From Bradyrhizobium sp. DOA9 (GTDB lineage Bacteria; Pseudomonadota; Alphaproteobacteria; Rhizobiales; Xanthobacteraceae), in contig NZ_DF820425.1 of assembly GCF_000617845.2 (NCBI RefSeq), positions 4,887,725 to 4,951,724 on the forward strand: a stretch of 64,000 bases of DNA, given 5' to 3'. The notes under the pieces were generated by a model that was given only the letters and a program-made list of their open reading frames with translations, had not been told where the DNA came from and ran no database searches. Below are positions 27,120 to 34,805 of the stretch, piece by piece. Position numbers and translations under genes: made by a program. How positions within the stretch are numbered: position 1 is the stretch's first letter; each line of letters opens with the position of its first letter.

Positions 27120-27240
27120 GGAACAAGTGGCAATCTGGAGAGTCTATTCTTTGCTCCGGTGTCCCCAACGCCCCCCTGAAACCGGAGTAGACCCCCAGGC
27201 CCCGGCAGCTGACCCTGCTGGGGCCCCCTTTTGTTTGTGG
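27120..27240 (+). ncRNA. Candidate small RNA with C-rich loop and intrinsic terminator
   Basis: Bases 27142-27192 can fold as GTCTA plus CTCCGGT pairing with ACCGGAG plus TAGAC (one seven-base bulge), closing a loop GTCCCCAACGCCCCCCTGAA. A second hairpin at 27198-27225 (GGCCCCGGCAG with CTGCTGGGGCC, one G-T pair) is followed by CCCTTTTGTTT, an intrinsic terminator. Stem, C-rich loop and terminator resemble bacterial small RNAs whose C-rich loops pair with G-rich ribosome sites. It might instead be only the 3' end of the DUF1488-like transcript. Confidence 0.45.
27198..27236 (+). terminator. Rho-independent terminator
   Basis: An 11-bp GC-rich stem (GGCCCCGGCAG / CTGCTGGGGCC) with a six-base loop is followed by CCCTTTTGTTT. 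It ends either the candidate small RNA or the DUF1488-like transcript. Confidence 0.75.
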
Positions 27241-27742
27241 AGCGCCGCCTTAGCCGTTGCAAGCTCGCGCTGGCGGGCCTTCCTTTGGAAACCTAAGGGG
27301 GGCCGTTCGCCGCCTGCTGGCGTTGAAGGGTTTCAATGGCAAGCCGGTAGTACTCAGCCACTTGAAAGAAGGCCTTCACGCTCAAGATCGAGGGAAGCGA
27401 GGGGCGCGTGCTCTCTGCACGCGCGTTCGAGCCTGCGGAATTCCTTTAATTCCCGGTTCAACGGCCAGGCTCCTCGGACGGCAGGAATGCGGTAGGCAAC
27501 AACGGCCTGGAGATCGGCAGCGCCAATCCTACTAAATTACCGAGAGTTCCCGCATTATCAAATGTCAACCGGCGCGCGCCCCTGGCTGGCTCCGATACCA
27601 GCGGGCATTCGATCTTGCGAATTGTGGCGGCGTCCTACTCTGGAAATCCGGCCTGACACCGGCGTCGCGGCTTCCGCAACTGGCGCCGACGAAGCGCGGC
27701 TCGGGTTGACCGGGGCTGCTCTCCGCAGGCAAACGCTGGCAA
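27241..27742. other. Gene-poor stretch
   Basis: About 500 bases without a gene I can support. On the minus strand a short open stretch at 27309-27386 could encode KAFFQVAEYYRLAIETLQRQ and a few more residues, which has helical protein character, but it lacks a clear ribosome site and a convincing start. Other frames look random. Confidence 0.4.
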
Positions 27743-27856
27743 TCATGCAAGGCAGGCAACGATAGCGAGGACCAGTTCGGCTCCGAACTCGGGGGAATAA
27801 ATCCAGCAAGCAAGGCCGGCACCGAGAGCAAGCGCAATTCCTTGAAGTGCGATCAT
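27743..27856 (-). CDS. Putative 37-aa membrane peptide
   Basis: ATG 27856 has GGGAGA seven bases upstream. The product begins MIALQGIALALGAGLACWIY and is hydrophobic throughout, with two short segments separated by SPEFGAE. It may insert in the membrane. No family is recognised. Confidence 0.5.
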   Translation of the reverse strand: MIALQGIALALGAGLACWIYSPEFGAELVLAIVACLA

Positions 27857-27987
27857 CTTAAGTCTCCCCAACGATAAGTCCCGATCGAAAGTTGGCCCCA
27901 TCGTGTTTCCGGGATGTTTCGAGCGAGGGGAAACGTGTTTCATTCACCGAACCGTTACAGCGTCCCGGCCGGAGCGCGGCGGCGTGC

Positions 27988-28332
27988 CTAGCTCTTCGGG
28001 CAATCAACCAGGACGGCGCTCCGGATATATTTGGTTCTCTGCCGGTCGCTGACATGGCGGCCGAATTGAGGGCTGTAGTTGAGGTCGTAGCGGCACCCTG
28101 CCTGCATTGCCTTGTAGATCGCGCCCCGCTCGATCACGTAACTCCCTTCCGGGAGCGTCTTCAGGCGGACCTGTGTGATCGTCTGTTCCTGGCCGTGGTC
28201 GGGGCCGAGATAGGTGACGCGGTCCGTCGAGCCGACCGACCAGACGATCGCAACTGCGCACATCAGCGAAACAGCGAGAGCAGCGACCAGCCCGAGTTGC
28301 GGTCGCTCGAGAGAGTCCAGAAACAGCATCAT
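27988..28332 (-). CDS. Hypothetical membrane-anchored protein, 114 aa
   Basis: The product begins MMLFLDSLERPQLGLVAALA with one membrane helix at about residues 12-33, followed by a soluble domain: VTYLGPDHGQEQTITQVRLK, GSYVIERGAIYKAMQAGCRY and AVLVDCPKS. Two cysteines (about 79 and 111) could pair in the periplasm. No family is recognised. Confidence 0.65.
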   Translation of the reverse strand: MMLFLDSLERPQLGLVAALAVSLMCAVAIVWSVGSTDRVTYLGPDHGQEQTITQVRLKTLPEGSYVIERGAIYKAMQAGCRYDLNYSPQFGRHVSDRQRTKYIRSAVLVDCPKS

Positions 28333-28391
28333 GCCGTTTCGTGTCGTTCCGGGCCTCGCGGTTCAAAAGCTCCCTCACTTTTGAGTCGCGC

Positions 28392-28429
28392 AAAAAACAA
28401 GCGCGGCGCCCCGCGAGGAACGCCGCGCC
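28392..28429 (-). terminator. Rho-independent terminator for the Cys-containing secreted protein
   Basis: On the minus strand GGCGCGGCG and CGCCGCGC form a stem around a GC-rich loop, followed by TTGTTTTTTG. It lies 26 bases after the stop of the gene at 28455-28829. Confidence 0.75.
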
Positions 28430-28454
28430 AATGTTCGCCTTGGCTGCGTTCGGC

Positions 28455-28829
28455 TCAGTAGCCGCAGGACGCGCAGTTCATCTGCACCGGGGCGTAATAG
28501 GAATAGCCCGGCGAGACCATCTCGACGCGCTGGCGAGTGGCGTATTGCGGCGGGATGCGCTCGTACTGGACGCTCGGCGGCGCCACCATCACGGTCTGCG
28601 GCACCATCACGGTGCGGTACTGCGCCGGCGTGCGATGCGCCACGACAGAGCCGGGCGACACCATCACGGTCTCGTCGACGGTGCGGTATTGCGGCGGCAC
28701 GTATTGCTGCTGATAGCAGGTCGTGCACGGCGGCGGCGTGTAGCAATTGTAGCAGCCGGCGGAGGCTGCGCCCGTCATGGAAATCGCGGCGACGGCCGCG
28801 GAGAAAACAACGGCGAGAGTACGAGACAT
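28455..28829 (-). CDS. Small secreted Pro/Tyr-rich protein with Cys pairs
   Basis: From ATG 28829 a clear signal peptide (MSRTLAVVFSAAVAAISMTG AASA) precedes mature GCYNCYTPPPCTTCYQQQYV. The body repeats PPQYRTV or PAQYRTV with (M)V(S/A/P)P blocks, and the protein ends in NCASCGY. The CxxC-like pairs at both ends and the repeated PQYRTV units suggest an envelope protein of low complexity. Role unknown. An intrinsic terminator follows. Confidence 0.72.
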   Translation of the reverse strand: MSRTLAVVFSAAVAAISMTGAASAGCYNCYTPPPCTTCYQQQYVPPQYRTVDETVMVSPGSVVAHRTPAQYRTVMVPQTVMVAPPSVQYERIPPQYATRQRVEMVSPGYSYYAPVQMNCASCGY

Positions 28830-28929
28830 TGCAGTGGTGCCCCAGTTGCCCGAAATGGATTTGCGAAGGTCGCCGCAGTATACGCCGCAAAATCCTGCTT
28901 TGCCGAACTTCGTCGGGGCATCCTTAATG

Positions 28930-28957
28930 CAAACGGCCGGCTTTCGCCGGCCGTTCA
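28930..28957 (-). terminator. Stem-loop terminator after ilvD
   Basis: AACGGCCGGC and GCCGGCCGTT form a perfect 10-bp stem with a GAAA loop on the minus strand, about 40 bases after the ilvD stop. It is the obvious end of the ilvD transcript. Confidence 0.7.
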
Positions 28958-28997
28958 GAACTTGTTGACCATGCAACGCGAGGCGAATGGCGCGCGT

Positions 28998-30848
28998 TCA
29001 GTTCGAGCGACGCTTCACCTCGCGCACCGCGCCGCGCGCGGCGCTGGTGGTGAGCGCGGCGTAGGCCTGCAGCGCGGTGGAGACGTTGCGCTTGCGGCCT
29101 TGCGCCTGCCAGGCTGCATCGCCCTTTGCCTCCTCCGCCGCGCGGCGCTTGGCAAGCTCCTCGTCGGAGACCTCGAGGCTGATGCTGCGGTTCGGGATGT
29201 CGATGGCGATGATGTCGCCGGTGCGCACGAGACCGATGTTGCCGCCTTCGGCGGCTTCCGGCGACAGGTGACCGATCGACAGGCCGGAGGAGCCGCCGGA
29301 GAAGCGGCCGTCGGTGACGAGCGCACAGGCTTTGCCGAGGCCCATCGATTTCAGATAGCTCGTGGGATAGAGCATCTCCTGCATGCCGGGGCCGCCGCGC
29401 GGGCCTTCATAGATGATGACCACGACCTCGCCGGCGACGACCTTGCCGCCCAGGATGCCGTCGACGGCCGCGTCCTGGCTCTCGAACACGCGCGCGGGGC
29501 CGGAGAATTTCAGGATCGAGGCGTCGACGCCGGCGGTCTTCACGATGCAGCCGTCCTGCGCGAGGTTGCCGTAGAGCACGGCGAGGCCGCCGTCCTTGCT
29601 GAAGGCGTGTTCGAGATCGCGCACCACGCCCTTCTCGCGGTCGGCATCGAGCTCGTCGTAGCGGCGCTCCTGGCTGAAGGCGACTTGCGTCGGGATGCCG
29701 CCGGGCGAGGCGCGATAGAAGGTGCGCACCGTCTCGCTCTTGGTGCGCTTGATGTCCCAGCGCTCCAGCGCCTCGTTCATGGTCGGCGCGTGCACGGTCG
29801 ACACAGATGTGTCGATCAGGCCGGCGCGATCGAGCTCGCCGAGGATGCCCATGATGCCGCCGGCGCGATGCACGTCCTCGACATGCACGTCGGCAACCGA
29901 GGGCGCGACCTTGCACAGCACGGGCACGCGGCGCGAGAGCCGGTCGATGTCCTTCATGGTGAACGCGACCTGCCCTTCATGGGCGGCGGCGAGCAGATGC
30001 AGCACGGTGTTGGTCGAGCCGCCCATGGCGATGTCGAGCGTCATGGCGTTCTCGAACGCCTTGAAGTTGGCGATGTTGCGCGGCAGCACGGAGGCGTCGT
30101 CCTGCTCGTAATAGCGGCGGACCAGATCCACGATGGTGTGGCCGGCCTCGACGAACAGGCGCTTGCGGTCGGCGTGGGTCGCGACCACCGAGCCGTTGCC
30201 GGGCAGCGCGAGGCCGAGCGCCTCGGTCAGGCAGTTCATGGAATTGGCGGTGAACATGCCCGAGCAGGAGCCGCAGGTCGGGCACGCCGAGCGCTCGATC
30301 ACCTTGACGTCCTCGTCGCTGACCTTGCTGTCGGCCGCAGCCACCATGGCGTCGATGAGGTCGACGGCCTTGGTCTTGCCGGCCAGCTTGACCTTGCCGG
30401 CCTCCATCGGCCCGCCGGAGACGAACACGGCGGGGATGTTGAGCCTGAGCGCTGCCATCAGCATGCCGGGCGTGATCTTGTCGCAATTGGAGATGCAGAC
30501 GAGGCCGTCGGCGCAATGGGCGTTGGCCATGTACTCGACGCTGTCGGCGATCAATTCGCGCGACGGCAGGCTGTAGAGCATGCCGTCATGGCCCATGGCG
30601 ATGCCGTCGTCGACCGCGATGGTGTTGAACTCCTTGGCGACGCCGCCGGCCTGCTCGATCTCGCGTGCCACGAGCTGGCCGAGGTCCTTCAGATGGACGT
30701 GGCCGGGCACGAACTGGGTGAAGGAATTGACCACCGCGATGATCGGCTTGCCGAAATCGGCGTCCTTCATGCCGGTCGCACGCCAGAGGCCGCGGGCACC
30801 CGCCATGTTGCGGCCGTGGGTGGTGGTGCGGGAGCGATAGGCTGGCAT
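28998..30848 (-). CDS. ilvD: Dihydroxy-acid dehydratase IlvD
   Basis: IlvD dehydrates dihydroxy-acids to 2-keto acids in valine, leucine and isoleucine synthesis, using an Fe-S cluster and Mg. The 616-aa product (ATG 30848, MPAYRSRTTTHGRNMAGARG) has the family signatures CDKITPGMLMAALRLNIP and SACPTCGSCSGMFTANSMNC, GGSTNTVLH and the C-terminal LVTDGRFSGGSSGLSIGH. The length equals the enterobacterial enzyme. It appears to be monocistronic. Confidence 0.96.
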   Translation of the reverse strand: MPAYRSRTTTHGRNMAGARGLWRATGMKDADFGKPIIAVVNSFTQFVPGHVHLKDLGQLVAREIEQAGGVAKEFNTIAVDDGIAMGHDGMLYSLPSRELIADSVEYMANAHCADGLVCISNCDKITPGMLMAALRLNIPAVFVSGGPMEAGKVKLAGKTKAVDLIDAMVAAADSKVSDEDVKVIERSACPTCGSCSGMFTANSMNCLTEALGLALPGNGSVVATHADRKRLFVEAGHTIVDLVRRYYEQDDASVLPRNIANFKAFENAMTLDIAMGGSTNTVLHLLAAAHEGQVAFTMKDIDRLSRRVPVLCKVAPSVADVHVEDVHRAGGIMGILGELDRAGLIDTSVSTVHAPTMNEALERWDIKRTKSETVRTFYRASPGGIPTQVAFSQERRYDELDADREKGVVRDLEHAFSKDGGLAVLYGNLAQDGCIVKTAGVDASILKFSGPARVFESQDAAVDGILGGKVVAGEVVVIIYEGPRGGPGMQEMLYPTSYLKSMGLGKACALVTDGRFSGGSSGLSIGHLSPEAAEGGNIGLVRTGDIIAIDIPNRSISLEVSDEELAKRRAAEEAKGDAAWQAQGRKRNVSTALQAYAALTTSAARGAVREVKRRSN

Positions 30849-31005
30849 GGCGGTTTCCGTCCTCGGTTTGGGGCGCAGGGCGGGAAAATATGGCGTCGCC
30901 TCAGGCCTTTGTGGCCGGATAGCGCAGCCGGGGAACGCGCGCAACGGGAACTTGGGGTGGACAGGGCTCCCCTGCTCCCGGCGCGGGGGCTCAGGCGGTT
31001 TCAAC

Positions 31006-31045
31006 CGTCATGCCCGGGACAAGCCGGACAAGCCCGGCCATGACG
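31006..31045. repeat. Short interspersed palindrome between ilvD and the ABC operon
   Basis: CGTCATGCCCGGG and CCCGGCCATGACG form an imperfect inverted repeat around AC-AAGCC-GGACAAG. This CGTCATG...CCGGGC...CATGACG pattern is one I associate with dispersed Bradyrhizobium palindromes. It sits just after the last permease gene and may also act as its terminator. Confidence 0.6.
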
Positions 31046-31050
31046 AGCAT

Positions 31051-31911
31051 TTACTGCAGCGTCGGATCGAGCCGGTCGCGCAGCCAGTCGCCGATCACAG
31101 AGACGGCCAGCGTGGTCACCACGATGGTGGTCGCCGGCGCCAGCATAATCCACGGCGCCCGGGTCAGATATTCCCGGCCGTAGCCGACCATGTTGCCCAA
31201 GCTGGTCATCGGCGGCTGCACGCCGAGGCCGAGGAAGGACAGGCCCGACTCCATCAGGATCACCTCGGGGAAGACCAGCGTCGTCGAAACGATCAGCGTC
31301 GAGGCGATGTTGGGCAGGATGTGCCGGAGGTAGATCCGCGACGGCGTCGCGCCCAACTGACGGACCGCGGCGGCGTAGCCTTGCGCATTGGCGGAGATGG
31401 CAAGGCCGCGCGCGATGCGGGCATAGCGCTCCCAGCCGAACAGGCCCATCAGGCCGATCAAGAGCGGCAGCGAATTGCCGAAGAAGGCGAGCACGGCGAG
31501 CGCCATGATCAGGAACGGCATGCTGGCCTGGAAGTCGGACAGCATCAGCACGAGCTGCTCCACGGCGCCGCGGAAATGCGCGGCGAGAAAGCCGAGCGTG
31601 GTGCCTGCTACGGCCGAGATCGCGGTGGCGCCGAACGCGATCAGCAGCGAGATGCGGATCGAGACGAGCAGCCGCGACAGCACGTCCCGGCCGAGTTCGT
31701 CGGTGCCGAGCCAGTGCGCGGCGTTGCCGGGCGCGGCCAGCCGGTTGCGGAGGTCGAGCTGGGTGAAGCCGTACGGCGCGATCTTCTCCGCAAAAGCCGC
31801 GATCACGAGCATCGCGACGATCCAGGCAATCGCCAGCGCGACCGAGACCGGAATGGCCGGCAGGCTGATGCGGCGGCGGACGGCCGTATCCTTCAGCGTC
31901 GCGTCGGTCAT
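31051..31911 (-). CDS. ABC transporter permease, DppC/OppC type
   Basis: The 286-aa protein (MTDATLKDTAVRRRISLPAI) is the second permease of a family-5 importer. It has an N-terminal helix, the lead-in LAAPGNAAHWLGTDELGRDV LSRLL typical of OppC/DppC, and the EAA loop YAAAVRQLGATPSRIYLRHILPN. Its ATG overlaps the stop of the other permease (ATGA). It is the last gene of the minus-strand operon. Confidence 0.9.
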   Translation of the reverse strand: MTDATLKDTAVRRRISLPAIPVSVALAIAWIVAMLVIAAFAEKIAPYGFTQLDLRNRLAAPGNAAHWLGTDELGRDVLSRLLVSIRISLLIAFGATAISAVAGTTLGFLAAHFRGAVEQLVLMLSDFQASMPFLIMALAVLAFFGNSLPLLIGLMGLFGWERYARIARGLAISANAQGYAAAVRQLGATPSRIYLRHILPNIASTLIVSTTLVFPEVILMESGLSFLGLGVQPPMTSLGNMVGYGREYLTRAPWIMLAPATTIVVTTLAVSVIGDWLRDRLDPTLQ

Positions 31912-32837
31912 GCATGGGCTCCCTTGCTGCGCAGGCGCGGATCGAGGAAGCCGTAAAGGAAATCGACGATCAGGTTGGACGTCACCATGGTCATCGCGAC
32001 CAGCAGCAGGATGCACTGCACGACCGCGAGATCGCGGTTGGCAACAGCAACGACGAGCAGGCGCCCTACTCCCGGCCAGGCGAACACGCTCTCGACCACG
32101 ACGGCGCCTGCGATCAGCGTGCCCACCATGAAGCCGAGGATGGTGACGGTCGGGATCGCCGCGTTCGGCAGCGCATGCGAGGTCACCACCTTGCGCCAGG
32201 GCACGCCTTTTGCGGAGGCGGTGCGGATATAGGGCTGGCCCAGCACCTCCAGCATGGCGCTGCGGGTGAAGCGCGCCAACACCGCGGCGCCGCCGAGGCT
32301 GAGCGTTGCGATCGGCAGGATGGCGTGGCGCCAGCTGTCCTGTCCGCCCGAAGGCAGCCAGCCGAGCTGCACGGCGAAGACGAGCACCAGCAGCAGCGCG
32401 AGCACGAAGCTCGGCACGGTGAAGCCGGCGACCGCCGTCATCATCACGGCGCGGTCGATTCCCGAGCCCCGATGCAGCGCGGCGTAGGTGCCGGCGGGAA
32501 TGCCGAGCGCCACCTTGAAGAAGAACGCCGGCAAGGTCAGCGCCAAGGTCGCGGGAATGCGTTCCAGCACGAGCTCGATCGCAGGCCGGCCGTCGCGCAT
32601 GGAGCGGCCGAGCTCACCTTTGGCAATGGCGCCGAAATAGTCGAAATATTGAGCCCAAATGGGATCATCGAGGCCCCACGCCTTCCTGAAAGCCGCGAGC
32701 ACCTCCGGCGGCGCCTCCGGTCCCAGGATCATCAACGCGGGATCGCCCGACAGCCGCAACACGATGAAGGCGAAGGTGACGACGAGCACGATCGTGAGCG
32801 CGGCGCGTCCGATGCGAATGGCGAAATAGCGTCCCAT
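31908..32837 (-). CDS. ABC transporter permease, DppB/OppB type
   Basis: This 309-aa inner-membrane protein starts at ATG 32837 (MGRYFAIRIGRAALTIVLVV). The OppB pattern is visible: an N-terminal helix followed by VLRLSGDPALMILG, RSMRDGRPAIELVLERIPAT, and the EAA loop YIRTASAKGVPWRKVVTSHALPN. The start overlaps the ATPase gene stop by one base (TGATG) and the stop overlaps the next permease by four. Confidence 0.91.
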   Translation of the reverse strand: MGRYFAIRIGRAALTIVLVVTFAFIVLRLSGDPALMILGPEAPPEVLAAFRKAWGLDDPIWAQYFDYFGAIAKGELGRSMRDGRPAIELVLERIPATLALTLPAFFFKVALGIPAGTYAALHRGSGIDRAVMMTAVAGFTVPSFVLALLLVLVFAVQLGWLPSGGQDSWRHAILPIATLSLGGAAVLARFTRSAMLEVLGQPYIRTASAKGVPWRKVVTSHALPNAAIPTVTILGFMVGTLIAGAVVVESVFAWPGVGRLLVVAVANRDLAVVQCILLLVAMTMVTSNLIVDFLYGFLDPRLRSKGAHA

Positions 32838-33823
32838 CACGCGGCGTCCCGTGTCGCAGCGCCGGTGACGAGATGGCAGGCGACCTGCCTGTCGCCGCCG
32901 ACGGTTTCGAGCGCCGGCACCTCGCTCTTGCAGCGCGCGATGGCGCTTGGGCAGCGTGGATGAAAGGCGCAGCCGGCGGGGCGCGCGGCCGGGTTCGGCG
33001 GATCGCCTGACAGCACGATGCGGCCGGCGCTGCGGCGGCCCGGTGCGGGCGAGGCCGAGACCAGCGCCTGGGTGTAGGGATGCTCGGGCCGCGCAAACAG
33101 ATCGTCGGCGCTGCCGATTTCGACGATGCGGCCGAGATACATCACGGCGACGACATTGCTGATCTGCCTGACAACGCGCAGATCGTGGCTGATGAAGAGC
33201 AGCGTCAGCGACAGCTGCGCCTGGAGATCGCAGAGCAAGTTCACCACCTGCGCCTGGATCGAAACGTCGAGCGCGCTGACCGGCTCGTCGCAGACCAGGA
33301 AATCCGGCTTCGTCGCCAGCGCCCGCGCCAGCACGATGCGCTGCCGCTGGCCGCCGGAAAGCGCGCCGGGATAGCGCGCGCCGTGTGCCGGTGTCAGCTC
33401 GACGGCGCGCAGCAGCTCGCGGACGCGCTCCTCGCGCACAGCAGGCGTGCCGATGTCGTGAATGTCGAGCGGCTCGCGGATCTGCGCTGCGACCGGCAGA
33501 CGCCGGTCCAGCGCGCCGAGCGGATCCTGGAAAATCATCTGCATCCGCGCGCGCTGCGCACGCCACGCCGTCGTCCCAGGCGCGGCCATCGGCTTGCCAT
33601 CGAACCGCACCTCGCCGCTGTCCGGCGGCTCGAGGCCGAGCACGATGCGGCCCGTGGTGGATTTACCCGAACCGGATTCGCCGACGAGTCCCAGCGTCTG
33701 GCCCCTCGCAATCGTCAGCGACACGCCATCGACGGCATGCACGGCCGCAGCCCGCCCGAACATTCCGGACCGCATCGCATAGGTGCGCGAGATCGCGGAG
33801 ACCTCGACGAGCGGCGGACTCAT
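32837..33823 (-). CDS. ABC transporter ATP-binding protein, DppF/OppF type
   Basis: The 328-aa ATPase has Walker A GESGSGKSTTG, the signature ALSGGQRQRIVLARAL, Walker B FLVCDEPVSALDVS and switch His in LLFISHDL. The C-terminal oligopeptide-type extension with CAFHPRCPSAIARC is present. Its GTG/ATG overlaps the upstream ATPase stop. It pairs with the other ATPase as the two nucleotide-binding subunits. Confidence 0.92.
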   Translation of the reverse strand: MSPPLVEVSAISRTYAMRSGMFGRAAAVHAVDGVSLTIARGQTLGLVGESGSGKSTTGRIVLGLEPPDSGEVRFDGKPMAAPGTTAWRAQRARMQMIFQDPLGALDRRLPVAAQIREPLDIHDIGTPAVREERVRELLRAVELTPAHGARYPGALSGGQRQRIVLARALATKPDFLVCDEPVSALDVSIQAQVVNLLCDLQAQLSLTLLFISHDLRVVRQISNVVAVMYLGRIVEIGSADDLFARPEHPYTQALVSASPAPGRRSAGRIVLSGDPPNPAARPAGCAFHPRCPSAIARCKSEVPALETVGGDRQVACHLVTGAATRDAA

Positions 33824-34803
33824 TCGGCGGCAATCCCGAGCACCGCGCGGCGCGAGGCCTCGGCTTGGACGCAGGCGACGCTGCGGTCATCGGCAATCGG
33901 TGCAAGCGTCGGCGCCGCAAGGCCGCATGCGTCCGCGACCAGCGCGCAACGCGGCGCGAAGGCGCAGCCGCCGGGCATATGCGCGGGATCCGGCACAGTC
34001 CCGGGGATGGCGGTGAGGCGCCGCCGCGGACCATCGAGCGGCGGCAGCGCGCCGATCAACCCTTGCGCATAGGGATGCACGGGATCGGCGAACAGCTGGT
34101 TGCTCGGGGCCTGCTCGACGATGCGGCCGGCATACATCACCGCGACGCGGTCGCAATTCTCGGCGACGACGCCGAGATCGTGGCTGATCAGCACCATCGC
34201 CATGCCGAGCTCGCGGCGGACGGTTGAAAGCAGCTCCAGGATCTGGGCCTGGATGGTGGCATCGAGCGCCGTGGTCGGCTCGTCCGCGATCAGGAGATCG
34301 GGATTGCCGGCCAGCGCCATCGCGATCATGATGCGCTGGACCTGGCCTCCGGAGAATTCGTGCGGATAGGCCTCGAGCCGCCGGCCTGCGTCGGGAATGC
34401 CGACGAGATCGAGCAGCCGCCGCGCTTCCGCCTTCACGGCGTTGCCTTGGAGATCCCGATGCAGCGCCAGCGCCTCGCAGAGCTGCCTGCGGATGGTCAG
34501 CACCGGATTGAGCGCGCTCGCCGGATCCTGGAAGATCATGGCGATGCGCCCGCCCCTGACATGGTCGAGCTCATTGGCCGGCGCGCCGAGAATCTGGCGC
34601 CCGTCGAGCCGCACCGAGCCGGAGACCTGCGCATGGCGCGGCAACAGGCCGAGCGCGGCGAGCCACGTCACCGACTTGCCGGAGCCGGACTCGCCGACGA
34701 GGCCGACGGCCTCGCCCTTCTGCAAGGCGATGTCGACGCCCCGCAGGACCGGCACGCCACCAAAGGCGACGCGCAGATCCTCGATGCTGACCAGCGGCTT
34801 CAC
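33820..34803 (-). CDS. ABC transporter ATP-binding protein, DppD/OppD type
   Basis: I choose GTG 34803 (VKPLVSIEDLRVAFGG), two bases after the binding-protein stop, giving 327 aa. Motifs are Walker A GESGSGKSVT, signature EFSGGQVQRIMIAMAL, Walker B LLIADEPTTALDAT and VLISHDLGVV, with the C-terminal GGCAFAPRCALVADAC segment of this family. It overlaps the next ATPase gene by four bases. Confidence 0.92.
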   Translation of the reverse strand: MKPLVSIEDLRVAFGGVPVLRGVDIALQKGEAVGLVGESGSGKSVTWLAALGLLPRHAQVSGSVRLDGRQILGAPANELDHVRGGRIAMIFQDPASALNPVLTIRRQLCEALALHRDLQGNAVKAEARRLLDLVGIPDAGRRLEAYPHEFSGGQVQRIMIAMALAGNPDLLIADEPTTALDATIQAQILELLSTVRRELGMAMVLISHDLGVVAENCDRVAVMYAGRIVEQAPSNQLFADPVHPYAQGLIGALPPLDGPRRRLTAIPGTVPDPAHMPGGCAFAPRCALVADACGLAAPTLAPIADDRSVACVQAEASRRAVLGIAAE

Positions 34804-34805
34804 CT

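Noticed and set aside
27562..27765. 67-codon plus-strand frame
   Set aside because: No ribosome site and a random-looking Arg/Ala/Gly/Leu-rich product.
28341..31043. 900-codon plus-strand frame opposite ilvD
   Set aside because: Composition is that of an antisense shadow in high-GC DNA; ilvD on the other strand has full family motifs.
32838..33566. Upstream extension of the DppB permease frame
   Set aside because: The extra 243 residues are Arg-rich and overlap the ATPase gene in another frame; the ATG at 32837 gives a normal OppB N-terminus.
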